A stretch of DNA of 61,589 bases from JAZRYE01 sp045600585 (GCA_045600585.1 JAZRYE010000021.1:1-61589), one strand, 5' to 3'. Shown: positions 18,629 through 27,332, counted from the first letter of the stretch. Translations and numbers: made by a program. The notes: generated from the sequence alone by a model not told the origin.

Positions 18629-20227
18629 ATGAAGAAATTATCTAAGTCTTTTATAATCCCTCTTTTGCTTGGAGGGATGTTAATGACGTCATGTGGAAAT
18701 ACTACTAATCCTAATACGTCAGGCAAAAACGATTCTACCGAATCATCAATTGTTATCGAAGCTACAGTTGATGCGGTCAAAGAAGCAATTGAAGATATCG
18801 GCGAAGTTGACAATAATTCAGGCAAATTAATCGATGCTATTAGTGATGCTTTTGCTTCATTAAAAATAGAAGATAAAAAGCAAGTAACTAACTACCAAAA
18901 ACTATTTGATGCTCAAAAGAAATATGCAATGCGTAACGGAATTGTTTATGGCGATTTTGATGAAGAAAACATCGTAAGAAGAATTGGCTGCCTGAGTGAT
19001 ATCCACAATTCATCCAACATTCCAAACGCATTAAGAATATTGATGAACATGGATATGGATACACTTGTAATTTCAGGTGATATTACTGATGGAGTTAGAT
19101 ATTATAATACCGAGAGTTATGAGATTGATGCTGTTAAAGATAAATTATTAAATAATTTACCTGACAATTTCCCAATCGTTCTTACATTGGGAAACCATGA
19201 TACAAGTAATGCCTCTCACACTCAATTATTCTATGATAAATTAGGTCCTAAAATTTATGGAATTTTTGATGATCAAGACCTAGTTAAAAATAAAGGTTTA
19301 GGACATGCCAAGATTGGTGATTATCATTTCATTACTCTTGAGTGCGATTATGAAACAGTTGCTAATGAAGGACTTACAAAAGATGCTGAAGTTTACTTGG
19401 CAAACAAGATGAAAGAAATTACAGAATCACCTGATTATCACAATGAATATATTTTTGTTGTCACTCATCTTATTCCAGCTGGAACACTTAGAGATTCATC
19501 TAATTCAACCGCTATTAATGAAATTTTAAAATTCTATCCACAAGCTATTGTTGTTGCAGGTCATACACACGATACTGCTTTGAACGAATTAAACATCAAC
19601 CAAAATAGATTCACAACCTTTAACCCAGGTGGTCTTCAATACACAACATATGATGGCAAGTATTTGAACACAAATGGTTATGGCCTTTATTATGGAGATG
19701 GTTTTAATTCATATGATTTACCATCTGGAACTCTTGTCGAAATTGATAATCAAGGTAATTTGAGAATCAATCGTTTAGATCTTAGACTTGATGGATTCCT
19801 TATGCGTGACCCATGGATTGTAGGCGCACCTAAAAATAATAATTCGCACCTATGTTCTTATCCTAAAGAACGTGGTGAATCACCTTATAATGAAGCACCA
19901 TACTTTAATGATCCAGAAGATGTAAATCCATACACATCTATTCAAGCTGCATCTCAACTATTTAATGCGACAGTGACAATTGATGCTGCATGCGATGACA
20001 ACGATTATATTCATCACTATAAAGTAAAAGTTGCAACCGCTGGTGGAACACCTATATTGGAAGGAAACTACTTAACAGAATATTTCATCTATGCAGATAC
20101 CAATTTGATGCCAGATAGATTTACATTCAAATTCGAAGGATTAACCAAATCACCTGCATATATTGAAATTACTCCATATGATAGTTTCTTTGTTCCAGGC
20201 GAAAAAATAACAGTTCAATTCAACTAA
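18629..20227 (+). CDS. Metallophosphoesterase lipoprotein
   Basis: A 532-residue secreted lipoprotein. The start at 18629 (GAAGG upstream) gives a lipoprotein signal peptide, KKLSKSFIIPLLLGGMLMTS then Cys22. After a low-complexity Ser/Thr/Asn linker and a helical region, the calcineurin-like phosphoesterase domain starts near residue 120: GCLSDIHNS, SGDITDG, LGNHDTSN, VTHLIP and VAGHTHDT are the five metal-binding motifs in order. A beta-rich C-terminal domain follows. It probably hydrolyses a phosphate ester or phosphodiester outside the cell; the substrate is unknown. Monocistronic, with its own -10 box and terminator. Confidence 0.9.
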   Translation: MKKLSKSFIIPLLLGGMLMTSCGNTTNPNTSGKNDSTESSIVIEATVDAVKEAIEDIGEVDNNSGKLIDAISDAFASLKIEDKKQVTNYQKLFDAQKKYAMRNGIVYGDFDEENIVRRIGCLSDIHNSSNIPNALRILMNMDMDTLVISGDITDGVRYYNTESYEIDAVKDKLLNNLPDNFPIVLTLGNHDTSNASHTQLFYDKLGPKIYGIFDDQDLVKNKGLGHAKIGDYHFITLECDYETVANEGLTKDAEVYLANKMKEITESPDYHNEYIFVVTHLIPAGTLRDSSNSTAINEILKFYPQAIVVAGHTHDTALNELNINQNRFTTFNPGGLQYTTYDGKYLNTNGYGLYYGDGFNSYDLPSGTLVEIDNQGNLRINRLDLRLDGFLMRDPWIVGAPKNNNSHLCSYPKERGESPYNEAPYFNDPEDVNPYTSIQAASQLFNATVTIDAACDDNDYIHHYKVKVATAGGTPILEGNYLTEYFIYADTNLMPDRFTFKFEGLTKSPAYIEITPYDSFFVPGEKITVQFN

Positions 20228-20240
20228 AATACAAACATTA

Positions 20241-20278
20241 AATCCCTAATCATCCCAAAAATGGTTGGGATTTTTTTT
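20241..20278 (+). terminator. Rho-independent terminator
   Basis: AATCCC...CAT pairs with ATG...GGGATT around a CCCAAAA loop, followed by eight T residues. Confidence 0.75.
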
Positions 20279-20314
20279 ATTGTTCTGAAAATTTTGAAAA
20301 GAGAAAAATAATTT

Positions 20315-20523
20315 ATGTTGTTTTGGGATAATGTTGTTTTATGTTGTTTGATGCAAACATTCAAAAATTAAAGAAAATGCCTTTTTGCAAAGCAAAAAAG
20401 ACAATTTTATATCATTTAATTAAATATTTATTAGATTAAAAACAAACAAAAACAACACCAAGAAATTGTGAAATGTTGTTTTGTGTTGTTGTTTTTATGT
20501 TGTTTTGTGTTGTTTTTATGTTG
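20315..20523 (+). repeat. ATGTTGTTTT repeats upstream of the microcompartment operon
   Basis: The decamer ATGTTGTTTT (last copy ending TTG) occurs at 20315, 20331 and 20341, and a larger 21-24 base unit containing it, ATGTTGTTTTGTGTTG plus T-rich end, is tandemly repeated at 20473-20496 and 20497-20517, with a partial third copy to 20523. An inverted match AAAACAACA lies at about 20449-20457. Together with the flanks this fills the 385-base gap 20228-20612, which holds no gene. The second cluster ends about 28 bases before the proposed -35 box, so the repeats may be operator sites. Confidence 0.75.
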
Positions 20524-20551
20524 ATTGTTTTTGTTTTTGTTAAAAATTATG

Positions 20552-20581
20552 TTTACTTCTCGCGGAATTGCGTTGTATAGT
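20552..20581 (+). promoter_or_regulatory. Probable promoter of the microcompartment operon
   Basis: TTTACT (20552-20557) and TATAGT (20576-20581) are separated by 18 bases, which would start transcription near 20588, about 25 bases before the GTG start. This is the best match in the gap, but it is a by-eye call. Confidence 0.5.
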
Positions 20582-20612
20582 ATACGTGTATATAAATGTG
20601 GAGGTGAGTATC

Positions 20613-23141
20613 GTGAAAAAGTTCTATACTGAAAAAATTGCAAAATCTGATCGTATAACAAGACTTGTTGAAGACTTATATCGCAAGTTACCAGAGATTG
20701 AAGCAGATAGAGCAGTTTTGATCACTGAATCCTATAAACAAACTGAAGGCGAACCAATGGTCACTAGACGTTCAAAGGCATTCGAACATATTCTCGATAA
20801 TATCCCGATTATTATTAGGGAAGGAGAATTAATCGTTGGCTCTGCAACACAAGCACCACGCGGTTGTCAAACATTCCCTGAATTTTCATTTGACTGGTTA
20901 GAAGCAGAATTCGAAACAGTTGAAACTAGAGTTGCCGACCCATTCCATATTAGCGATGAAACTAAAGCTAGATTAGCTGAGGCATACAAATATTGGAAAG
21001 GTAAAACAACTAGTGAGTTAGCAACATCTTATATGGCTCCTGAAGCATTAAGTGCTATTGAGCATAACATCTATACTCCAGGTAACTATTTCTACAACGG
21101 TGTTGGTCATATTACAGTTGATTATCCTAAGGTCATGAAATATGGCTATCGTTACATCATCAATGAAGCAAAACAAAATAGAGCTAAGTTAGATGTAGCT
21201 GATGCTGAATTCGCTACTAAGACAGCATTCTTAGATGCAGTAATTAGAAGTTGTGAGGCTGTTATTAGATATGCAAAGAGATATTCTCAATTAGCTAAGA
21301 AAATGGCTGGCCAAACGCCTGATATGAAAAGAAAAGGCGAACTCGAAGAAATATCTAGAGTTTGTGATTATGTTCCAGAAAATGGTGCGACATCATTTAG
21401 AGAAGCATTACAAACATTCTGGTTCATCCAAATGCTCTTACAAGTTGAATCAAGCGGACATTCAATTTCTCCAGGTAGATTCGACCAATATATGTATCCA
21501 TATTTCAAAGCCGATTTAGATAAAGGCGCAATCACAAGAGAAGAAGCACAAGAACTCATTGATTGCGTATGGGTAAAATTAAATGATTTAAATAAAGTAC
21601 GTGACTGCGTGAGCGCGGAAGGATTTGCAGGATATAGCTTATTCCAAAACCTCATCGTTGGTGGACAAGACATACACGGAGTTGATGCAACTAATGATCT
21701 CTCATTCATGTGCATCACAGCTACAGAACATGTCTTCTTACCACAACCATCATTCTCTATTAGAGTTTGGAATGGTTCCCCACATGCTTTATTAATTAGA
21801 GCGGCTGAATTAACAAGAACCGGTATCGGTTTCCCAGCATATTACAATGACGAAGTAATTATTCCTCAATTAATCTCAAGAGGATTAACTGTTGAAGAAG
21901 CACGTGACTATAACATCATCGGATGTGTTGAACCTCAAACATCACACAAAACCGAAGGTTGGCACGATGCAGCATTCTTCAATATGTGTCGTCCATTGGA
22001 ACTTGTCTTCACAAATGGTGTTGATAAGGGAAGCCAAATCGGACCAAGAACTGGTGAAATTGCAGATTTAAAAACTTATGAAGATTTCGAAAATGCATAT
22101 AAAGCACAAATGCAATACTTCATTAAGCTATTAGTTAACTCAATTAACTCAATCGACTTTGCACATCAAGAAAGAGCGCCTCTCCCATTCGAATCTTGTA
22201 TGGTTGAAGGATGCTTAGAAAAAGCCAAACCAATTCAATGTGGTGGAGCTAAATATAACTTCACAGGTCCTCAAGGATTCGGCGTTGCAAATACCGCTGA
22301 CGCATTATGGGCAATTAAAACATTGGTTTATGAACAACATAAATATTCATTAGCTGAATTTAAAGAAGCTATGGATAACAACTGGGGTGAGGATTTAGAT
22401 TCTCATTACTCAGAAAAAGTTACAAAACAAGTTGTTGCTGAATTAGTTAAAAACGGTAGGGGAGTTGATGAACAAGATATCGTCAACATCTATAACACCG
22501 TTAGAAAGAATCAAGCTTCTGAATCTGACAAAGCGAAATACCGCAAAGTCAAAGAAGAAATTGATGAACTTCCAAAATATGGCAATGACATTGAAGAAAT
22601 TGATAATTTCGCTCGTGAAGTTACATATATCTACACTAGAGAAGTGGAGAAATATAAAAACCCTAGAGGTGGTATCTTCCAAGCAGGATTATATCCAGTA
22701 TCCGCTAACGTATTGTTAGGTGGACAAACTGGCCCAACACCTGATGGTAGACTTGCATATACGCCAGTTGCCGATGGTGTATCTCCAGCAGCAGGTAGAG
22801 ATGTCAATGGACCTACTGCTACATGCAATTCAGTATCTAAGTTAGATCACTTCATTGCATCAAACGGAACTCTATTCAATATGAAGTTCCATCCAACAGC
22901 ACTTGCTGGAACTCAAGGATTAGAAAACTTTGTTTCTTTAATCAGAGCATACTTCGATCAAAAAGGTTCCCACATGCAGTTCAACGTTGTCTCTCGTGAA
23001 ACACTAAGAGACGCACAAAAGCATCCTGAAAAGTATAAGTCTTTAGTTGTTCGTGTTGCTGGTTATAGTGCTCTATTCACAACGCTTTCAAGAGCATTAC
23101 AAGAAGACATCATTAAGCGTACAGAACAAGGAGAATTCTAA
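20613..23141 (+). CDS. Glycyl-radical 1,2-propanediol dehydratase
   Basis: An 842-residue B12-independent diol dehydratase of the pyruvate formate-lyase superfamily, converting 1,2-propanediol to propanal. With the GTG start at 20613 (GGAGGTG upstream) the catalytic motif GCVEP places the thiyl cysteine at Cys438 and the base at Glu440, and the radical motif RVAGYSALF places the glycyl radical at Gly817. Glycerol dehydratase uses the same motifs, but the fucose/rhamnose context and the encapsulated aldolase favour propanediol. It needs the activase encoded next, whose start overlaps this stop by one base. It is oxygen-sensitive and should be microcompartment cargo; I see no clear terminal targeting helix. 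Confidence 0.92.
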   Translation: MKKFYTEKIAKSDRITRLVEDLYRKLPEIEADRAVLITESYKQTEGEPMVTRRSKAFEHILDNIPIIIREGELIVGSATQAPRGCQTFPEFSFDWLEAEFETVETRVADPFHISDETKARLAEAYKYWKGKTTSELATSYMAPEALSAIEHNIYTPGNYFYNGVGHITVDYPKVMKYGYRYIINEAKQNRAKLDVADAEFATKTAFLDAVIRSCEAVIRYAKRYSQLAKKMAGQTPDMKRKGELEEISRVCDYVPENGATSFREALQTFWFIQMLLQVESSGHSISPGRFDQYMYPYFKADLDKGAITREEAQELIDCVWVKLNDLNKVRDCVSAEGFAGYSLFQNLIVGGQDIHGVDATNDLSFMCITATEHVFLPQPSFSIRVWNGSPHALLIRAAELTRTGIGFPAYYNDEVIIPQLISRGLTVEEARDYNIIGCVEPQTSHKTEGWHDAAFFNMCRPLELVFTNGVDKGSQIGPRTGEIADLKTYEDFENAYKAQMQYFIKLLVNSINSIDFAHQERAPLPFESCMVEGCLEKAKPIQCGGAKYNFTGPQGFGVANTADALWAIKTLVYEQHKYSLAEFKEAMDNNWGEDLDSHYSEKVTKQVVAELVKNGRGVDEQDIVNIYNTVRKNQASESDKAKYRKVKEEIDELPKYGNDIEEIDNFAREVTYIYTREVEKYKNPRGGIFQAGLYPVSANVLLGGQTGPTPDGRLAYTPVADGVSPAAGRDVNGPTATCNSVSKLDHFIASNGTLFNMKFHPTALAGTQGLENFVSLIRAYFDQKGSHMQFNVVSRETLRDAQKHPEKYKSLVVRVAGYSALFTTLSRALQEDIIKRTEQGEF

Positions 23142-23926
23142 TGGGCAATTATTTGGATACAAAAGGACGCATATTTGATATCCAAAGGTTCTCTGTTCAC
23201 GATGGCCCAGGCATTAGAACAATCGTCTTCTTAAAAGGTTGTTTCTTAAGATGCCGCTGGTGCTGTAATCCTGAATCTCAGGAGTTCGAAATTCAACAAT
23301 TAACTCTAAACGGCAAGACTAAAACTTGTGGTAGAGATGTCACTGTTGAAGAAGTTATGGAAATCGTCGAAAAGGATCGACCATTCTACTCAAGAAGTGG
23401 TGGAGGCATGACTCTTTCTGGAGGTGAATCACTCGGACAACCTGATTTCGCAGTTAGCTTATTAAGAGCTGCTAAGGAAAGAGGCATCAATACAGCAATG
23501 GAATCTACCGCCTTTGCCGATTATGAAATCATCAAGAGATATTTACCCTACCTTGATGTATATCTAATGGACATTAAGCACATGAATTCCGAAAAGCACA
23601 AGGCCTTCACAACAAGAAGTAATGAACTCATCCTTGAGAATGCTAGAAAGTTAGCAAAAGACGCTAACAGACTAATCATTCGAACACCGGTAATTCCTAC
23701 CTTCAATGCGACAAAAGAAGAAATTAGAGATATCGCAAGATTCGCTAAGTCAATCGGAGTTAAAGAAATGCACATTCTTCCTTATCACCGATTAGGAAAA
23801 GACAAATACGCAGGCATAGGTAGAAGTTATACATTAGAAGAAATTGAGCCACCATCCAAAGAGTTAATGAAAGAGTTACTCGACGTCGTTATCTCGGAAG
23901 GACTGAAAGGCCAGATAGGAGGTTAA
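23141..23926 (+). CDS. Glycyl-radical enzyme activase (radical SAM), compact form
   Basis: A 261-residue radical SAM protein that installs the glycyl radical on the dehydratase. SVHDGPGIRTIVFLKGC leads to the CxxxCxxC cluster (Cys34, Cys38, Cys41), CCNPESQ follows, and GGMTLSGGES near residue 90 is the SAM-binding GGE motif. Activases of diol dehydratases usually carry an inserted ferredoxin domain with eight cysteines directly after NPESQ. Here that stretch is only about 17 residues with one Cys (Cys64), so the protein resembles pyruvate formate-lyase activase in size. It is translationally coupled to the dehydratase. Confidence 0.93.
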   Translation: MGNYLDTKGRIFDIQRFSVHDGPGIRTIVFLKGCFLRCRWCCNPESQEFEIQQLTLNGKTKTCGRDVTVEEVMEIVEKDRPFYSRSGGGMTLSGGESLGQPDFAVSLLRAAKERGINTAMESTAFADYEIIKRYLPYLDVYLMDIKHMNSEKHKAFTTRSNELILENARKLAKDANRLIIRTPVIPTFNATKEEIRDIARFAKSIGVKEMHILPYHRLGKDKYAGIGRSYTLEEIEPPSKELMKELLDVVISEGLKGQIGG

Positions 23927-23928
23927 GC

Positions 23929-24306
23929 ATGGACATTGATAAGTTAACTCCAGGAAACGAAAAAATGAGAATTATTCAAGAAAGCGTTCCTGGTAAACAA
24001 ATCACTCTTGCACACATCATTGCTAATCCTGATTCACTTCTTTATAGAAAGTTGGGTTTGGATCCAAACGTTGAATATGCATCAACTGCAATTGGCATTA
24101 TGACATTATGCCCAAGCGAAACAGCAATCATTGCAGCTGATGTATCAATGAAAGCAAGTGCGGCAAGATTAGGGTTCGTTGATCGTTTCTCTGGAACAGT
24201 TATTATCACAGGTACTGTTTCTGAAGTTGAAGCATCATTAAAAGCTGTAATTGACTTTGCAGTTGAAAAGCTAAAATTCACTGTCTGTGATGTGACAAAA
24301 ACTTAA
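23929..24306 (+). CDS. Microcompartment shell protein, EutS/PduU type
   Basis: A 125-residue circularly permuted BMC-H protein. RIIQESVPGKQITLAHIIAN is the hallmark EutS/PduU N-terminal beta-barrel segment, and IGIMTLCPSETAIIAADVSM followed by KAS belongs to the permuted BMC fold. It should form hexamers with a capped pore as a minor shell component. It follows the activase by two bases and overlaps the GTPase start by one base, an order in which PduU and PduV are also neighbours in classical pdu operons. Confidence 0.93.
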   Translation: MDIDKLTPGNEKMRIIQESVPGKQITLAHIIANPDSLLYRKLGLDPNVEYASTAIGIMTLCPSETAIIAADVSMKASAARLGFVDRFSGTVIITGTVSEVEASLKAVIDFAVEKLKFTVCDVTKT

Positions 24307-24746
24307 TGAGAAAAATCATCCTAATTGGTCGAAGCGGCGTTGGTAAAACAACACTGACTCAAGCCTTAAAAAATGAAAAGATTGTTTATCACAAAACACA
24401 ATATGTTGACTGGCATGATTGGATAATCGATACACCTGGCGAATATTGTGAAAACAAAAATCTTGGATGTGCCTTGGGGCTATATGCTTATGAGGCTGAT
24501 GTAGTGGGCTTATTAGTCGCGGCCAATGAATGGTACTCATTGTTCTCGCCAAATATGGTTGGATTTGTATCAAGGGAATGCATTGGAATTGTTACCAAAT
24601 GTGACTTAGCAAGTCCTGAACATGCAGAACAATGGTTACGACTTACTGGCTGTGAAAAGATATTCTATGTCAATTCACTCACAGGTGAAGGCGTTCAAGA
24701 CATCATCGACTATCTCAAAGTAGATAGGCCGAGATTCCACTGGTAA
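24306..24746 (+). CDS. EutP/PduV-like GTPase
   Basis: A 146-residue small GTPase-like protein of the EutP/PduV family. The Walker A motif GRSGVGKT is at residues 8-15, the G3-like DTPGEYCENK near 42, and the G4-like TKCDLA near 98. The family is associated with microcompartments; PduV is thought to interact with PduU and to affect organelle placement, but its exact job is not settled. It overlaps the PduU-type gene by one base, supporting that partnership. Confidence 0.93.
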   Translation: MRKIILIGRSGVGKTTLTQALKNEKIVYHKTQYVDWHDWIIDTPGEYCENKNLGCALGLYAYEADVVGLLVAANEWYSLFSPNMVGFVSRECIGIVTKCDLASPEHAEQWLRLTGCEKIFYVNSLTGEGVQDIIDYLKVDRPRFHW

Positions 24747-24785
24747 TTATTAATAGTTAATACATTAAAAAGGAGAAAAAAGATT

Positions 24786-25598
24786 ATGGCTATTATGAAT
24801 GAATACGAAATTAAAAAACAAATTTGCGATATTGGTAGAAGAATCTACAATCGCGGCATGGTTGCTGCTAACGATGGCAACATCTCTGTCAAATTAAACG
24901 ATCACGAATTCCTTTGCACACCTACAGGTGTTTCTAAAGGTTTCATGACACCAGAAATGATTTGTAAGGTTGACGAAAATGGTAATGTCATCCAAGCTAC
25001 AGCACCTTATAAACCATCTTCAGAAATCAAAATGCATATGCGTGTCTACAAATTAAGACCAGATGTTGGTTCTGTTGTTCACGCACACCCAATGTATGCT
25101 ACATCATTTGCTATTCACGGCGAAGCTTTAACTCAACCAATTATGCCTGAAGCAGTTATCGCATTAGGTTGTGTCCCACTTGCAAGATATGGCCGTCCTT
25201 CAACAGAAGAAATCCCAGATTCTATTGAAGAATTCTTACCATATTTCGATGCTGTCTTATTAGCACAACATGGTGCATTAACATGGTCTGACTCATTATT
25301 AAATGCATATATGAAAATGGAATCAGTTGAATTCTATGCACAACTCTTATACCAAGCAAGAATGTTGGGTGGTGCTAAAGAATTCACTCCAGAACAAGTT
25401 GAAGACTTATACGAAATCAGACGTAAGTTTGGTATGAAAGGTAAACACCCAGCAAACGTTTGTGTTAGAGCAAAACAAGGTAAACCAGGCTGCCATAGCT
25501 GTGGCGGATCATGCGGTGGATCATGTGGCTCTGAAAAAGGTGATTCTCAATTAGTTGAAGAAATTACAAAGAGAATTATGGCAGAACTCAATAAGTAA
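24786..25598 (+). CDS. Class II (fuculose/rhamnulose-1-phosphate) aldolase with C-terminal targeting peptide
   Basis: A 270-residue zinc aldolase that should split L-fuculose-1-phosphate (and possibly rhamnulose-1-phosphate) into DHAP and lactaldehyde inside the microcompartment. NDGNISVKLN near residue 28, the zinc site VVHAHPMYATSF near 98 and AQHGALTWSD near 158 fit the FucA-like family. Beyond the catalytic domain is a Cys-rich linker, CHSCGGSCGGSC, with Cys236, Cys239, Cys243 and Cys247, and a final amphipathic helix DSQLVEEITKRIMAELNK (residues 253-270) that looks like an encapsulation peptide. Clear AAGGAG ribosome-binding site. Confidence 0.93.
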   Translation: MAIMNEYEIKKQICDIGRRIYNRGMVAANDGNISVKLNDHEFLCTPTGVSKGFMTPEMICKVDENGNVIQATAPYKPSSEIKMHMRVYKLRPDVGSVVHAHPMYATSFAIHGEALTQPIMPEAVIALGCVPLARYGRPSTEEIPDSIEEFLPYFDAVLLAQHGALTWSDSLLNAYMKMESVEFYAQLLYQARMLGGAKEFTPEQVEDLYEIRRKFGMKGKHPANVCVRAKQGKPGCHSCGGSCGGSCGSEKGDSQLVEEITKRIMAELNK

Positions 25599-25620
25599 TT
25601 AATAAATAAAGGAAAATAGA

Positions 25621-26112
25621 ATGAACGAACAGCAAGTAAGTAACATCGTGAATAAAGTCGTCAATGATGTCACTCACCCAAAGAAGAATATGTCTCTCAT
25701 TGCTGCTCAAAATCTTGCTAAGCAAGTAAGAAAGAAAGCAAAAGAGATGGGAGTTAAAGCCGTGGTAGCAATTACTAATCGCGGTGCTAATCCGGTCTTG
25801 GTTGAGTGCTCAGATGATTCCTTTATTGCGAGTTATGACATTGCCTTAAATAAAGCATTTACTTCTGTCAGTTTAAAAATGAGTACTAAAGAATTAGCTA
25901 GTTTAGCAAAACCAGGTGGTTCTTTATACGGAATACAGTTCACCAATAATGGCAAGATAGTCATATTTGGTGGCGGTGAACCTCTCCACAATAAAGAAGG
26001 GGAAATAATTGGCGGTCTTGGAGTAAGTGGAGGAAGCGAAACCCAAGACACTGAACTCGCGAAATACGGAAGAGAAATTTTCGAGAAAGGATATAACGAA
26101 AATGGATATTAA
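25621..26112 (+). CDS. GlcG/HbpS (PduO C-terminal)-like protein with N-terminal targeting peptide
   Basis: A 163-residue protein of the GlcG/HbpS family, equal to the C-terminal heme-binding domain of PduO but without the cobalamin adenosyltransferase domain, which fits a B12-independent pathway. MSLIAAQNLAKQVRKKAKEM, the central SIALNKAFTS-like region (DIALNKAFTSVSL) and FGGGEPLHNKEGEIIGGLGV with a GVSGGS ending are typical. The N-terminus EQQVSNIVNKVVNDV resembles the encapsulation helices of the neighbouring cargo enzymes. Its function in microcompartments is not established. The gene overlaps the next one by 11 bases. Confidence 0.87.
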   Translation: MNEQQVSNIVNKVVNDVTHPKKNMSLIAAQNLAKQVRKKAKEMGVKAVVAITNRGANPVLVECSDDSFIASYDIALNKAFTSVSLKMSTKELASLAKPGGSLYGIQFTNNGKIVIFGGGEPLHNKEGEIIGGLGVSGGSETQDTELAKYGREIFEKGYNENGY

Positions 26113-27313
26113 TTCAGAAAAGATTGAAGAGTTAGTAAGACAAGTTCTTGCTAGCATGAACGCAGGAAGTTCCACACCTTCAAATGTTGCTAACTATGAT
26201 GTTCCAAAGGTTGCACATGTTGCAATGTTAACAGCTTTAGAAAAATTTGAAGTTAAAGAATTCCCAATTCCTGAACTTGGCGATAACGATATCTTAGTCA
26301 AAGTTGAAGGATGCGGTATCTGTGGTACTGATGCTCATGAATTCAAAAAAGACCCATTCGGTTTAATCCCTGTCGCTTTAGGACATGAAGGTACAGGTAC
26401 AATCGTTAAGATGGGTAAAAATGTCAAACTTGATAGTGCTGGTAAGCAAGTCAAGGTTGGCGACAAAGTCGTTACATGTATGATTTTCAAAGACAATCCA
26501 GATATCACAATGTTTGACTTAAATAAGCAAAACGTTGGTGGTGCTGATGTCTATGGTTTATTACCAGATAACGATCCAAACAATCACTTAAAAGGTTGGT
26601 TTGCTGATTACATCTTAGTCAAAGGTGGTTCAACATTCTTCAACGTTAGCGATCTCGACTTAGATTCAAGAATCTTAATCGAACCATGTGCTGTTCTTGT
26701 TCACGCAGTTGAAAGAGCAAAAACAACAGGCATCTTAAGATTCAATTCAAGAGTTGTTGTCCAAGGCTGTGGTCCTATCGGCTTAATCTGCGTTGCAGTT
26801 TTAAGAACAATGGGTATTGAAAATATTGTCACAGTCGATGGTAACTCAAAACGTCTTGAATTCTCTAAAGAACTTGGCGCTAGTGCATATGTAAACTTTA
26901 AAGATCACAAAGGCATTGAAGAACTCACACAAGGTGTTAAAGATGCATTTGGTGGATATCTTGCTGACTTTGCATTCCAATGCACAGGTTCTCCAGCAGG
27001 ACATAGCAATGTCTATAAGTTCATCAGAAATGGCGGTGGCTTATGTGAACTTGGCTTCTTCATCAATGGTGGAGACGCTACAATCAATCCTCACTTTGAC
27101 ATTTGCTCAAAAGAAATCACAACAGTTGGCTCTTGGGTCTATACATTAAGAGACTATGCAACAACATTTGATTTCTTAAAAAGAGCACAAGGTATTGGAT
27201 TACCAATTAAGAAACTTGTTACACACAAGTTCCCACTTGAACAAATCAATGAAGCATTTGCAGTCAACTTAAAACAAGAAGGATTAAAGATTGCAATTGT
27301 CCTTGATAAATAA
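26102..27313 (+). CDS. Zinc-dependent (MDR) alcohol dehydrogenase with N-terminal targeting peptide
   Basis: A 403-residue medium-chain dehydrogenase/reductase. The start is the ATG at 26102 (AAAGGA upstream, overlapping the previous gene by 11 bases), giving an N-terminal helix SEKIEELVRQVLASMN like other cargo tags. The catalytic domain follows: GCGICGTDAHEF with the zinc Cys, GHEGTG, and the Rossmann segment VVVQGCGPIGL. The usual four-cysteine structural zinc lobe is missing. It probably reduces propanal to propanol, or lactaldehyde to 1,2-propanediol, recycling NAD inside the organelle. It replaces the iron-type PduQ. Confidence 0.9.
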   Translation: MDINSEKIEELVRQVLASMNAGSSTPSNVANYDVPKVAHVAMLTALEKFEVKEFPIPELGDNDILVKVEGCGICGTDAHEFKKDPFGLIPVALGHEGTGTIVKMGKNVKLDSAGKQVKVGDKVVTCMIFKDNPDITMFDLNKQNVGGADVYGLLPDNDPNNHLKGWFADYILVKGGSTFFNVSDLDLDSRILIEPCAVLVHAVERAKTTGILRFNSRVVVQGCGPIGLICVAVLRTMGIENIVTVDGNSKRLEFSKELGASAYVNFKDHKGIEELTQGVKDAFGGYLADFAFQCTGSPAGHSNVYKFIRNGGGLCELGFFINGGDATINPHFDICSKEITTVGSWVYTLRDYATTFDFLKRAQGIGLPIKKLVTHKFPLEQINEAFAVNLKQEGLKIAIVLDK

Positions 27314-27332
27314 CTAAAGAAAGGAAATAACT

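Noticed and set aside
20473..20523. Tandem repeats considered as a CRISPR fragment
   Set aside because: Units are 21-24 bases with no spacers and no cas genes nearby; low-complexity T/G sequence.
20613..23141. Choline trimethylamine-lyase or glycerol dehydratase as the glycyl-radical enzyme
   Set aside because: There are no choline-specific partner genes, and the aldolase plus fucose/rhamnose genes point to 1,2-propanediol. The glycerol activity cannot be fully excluded by eye.
25621..26112. Cobalamin adenosyltransferase PduO
   Set aside because: Only the C-terminal GlcG/HbpS-like domain is present and the dehydratase is of the B12-independent type.
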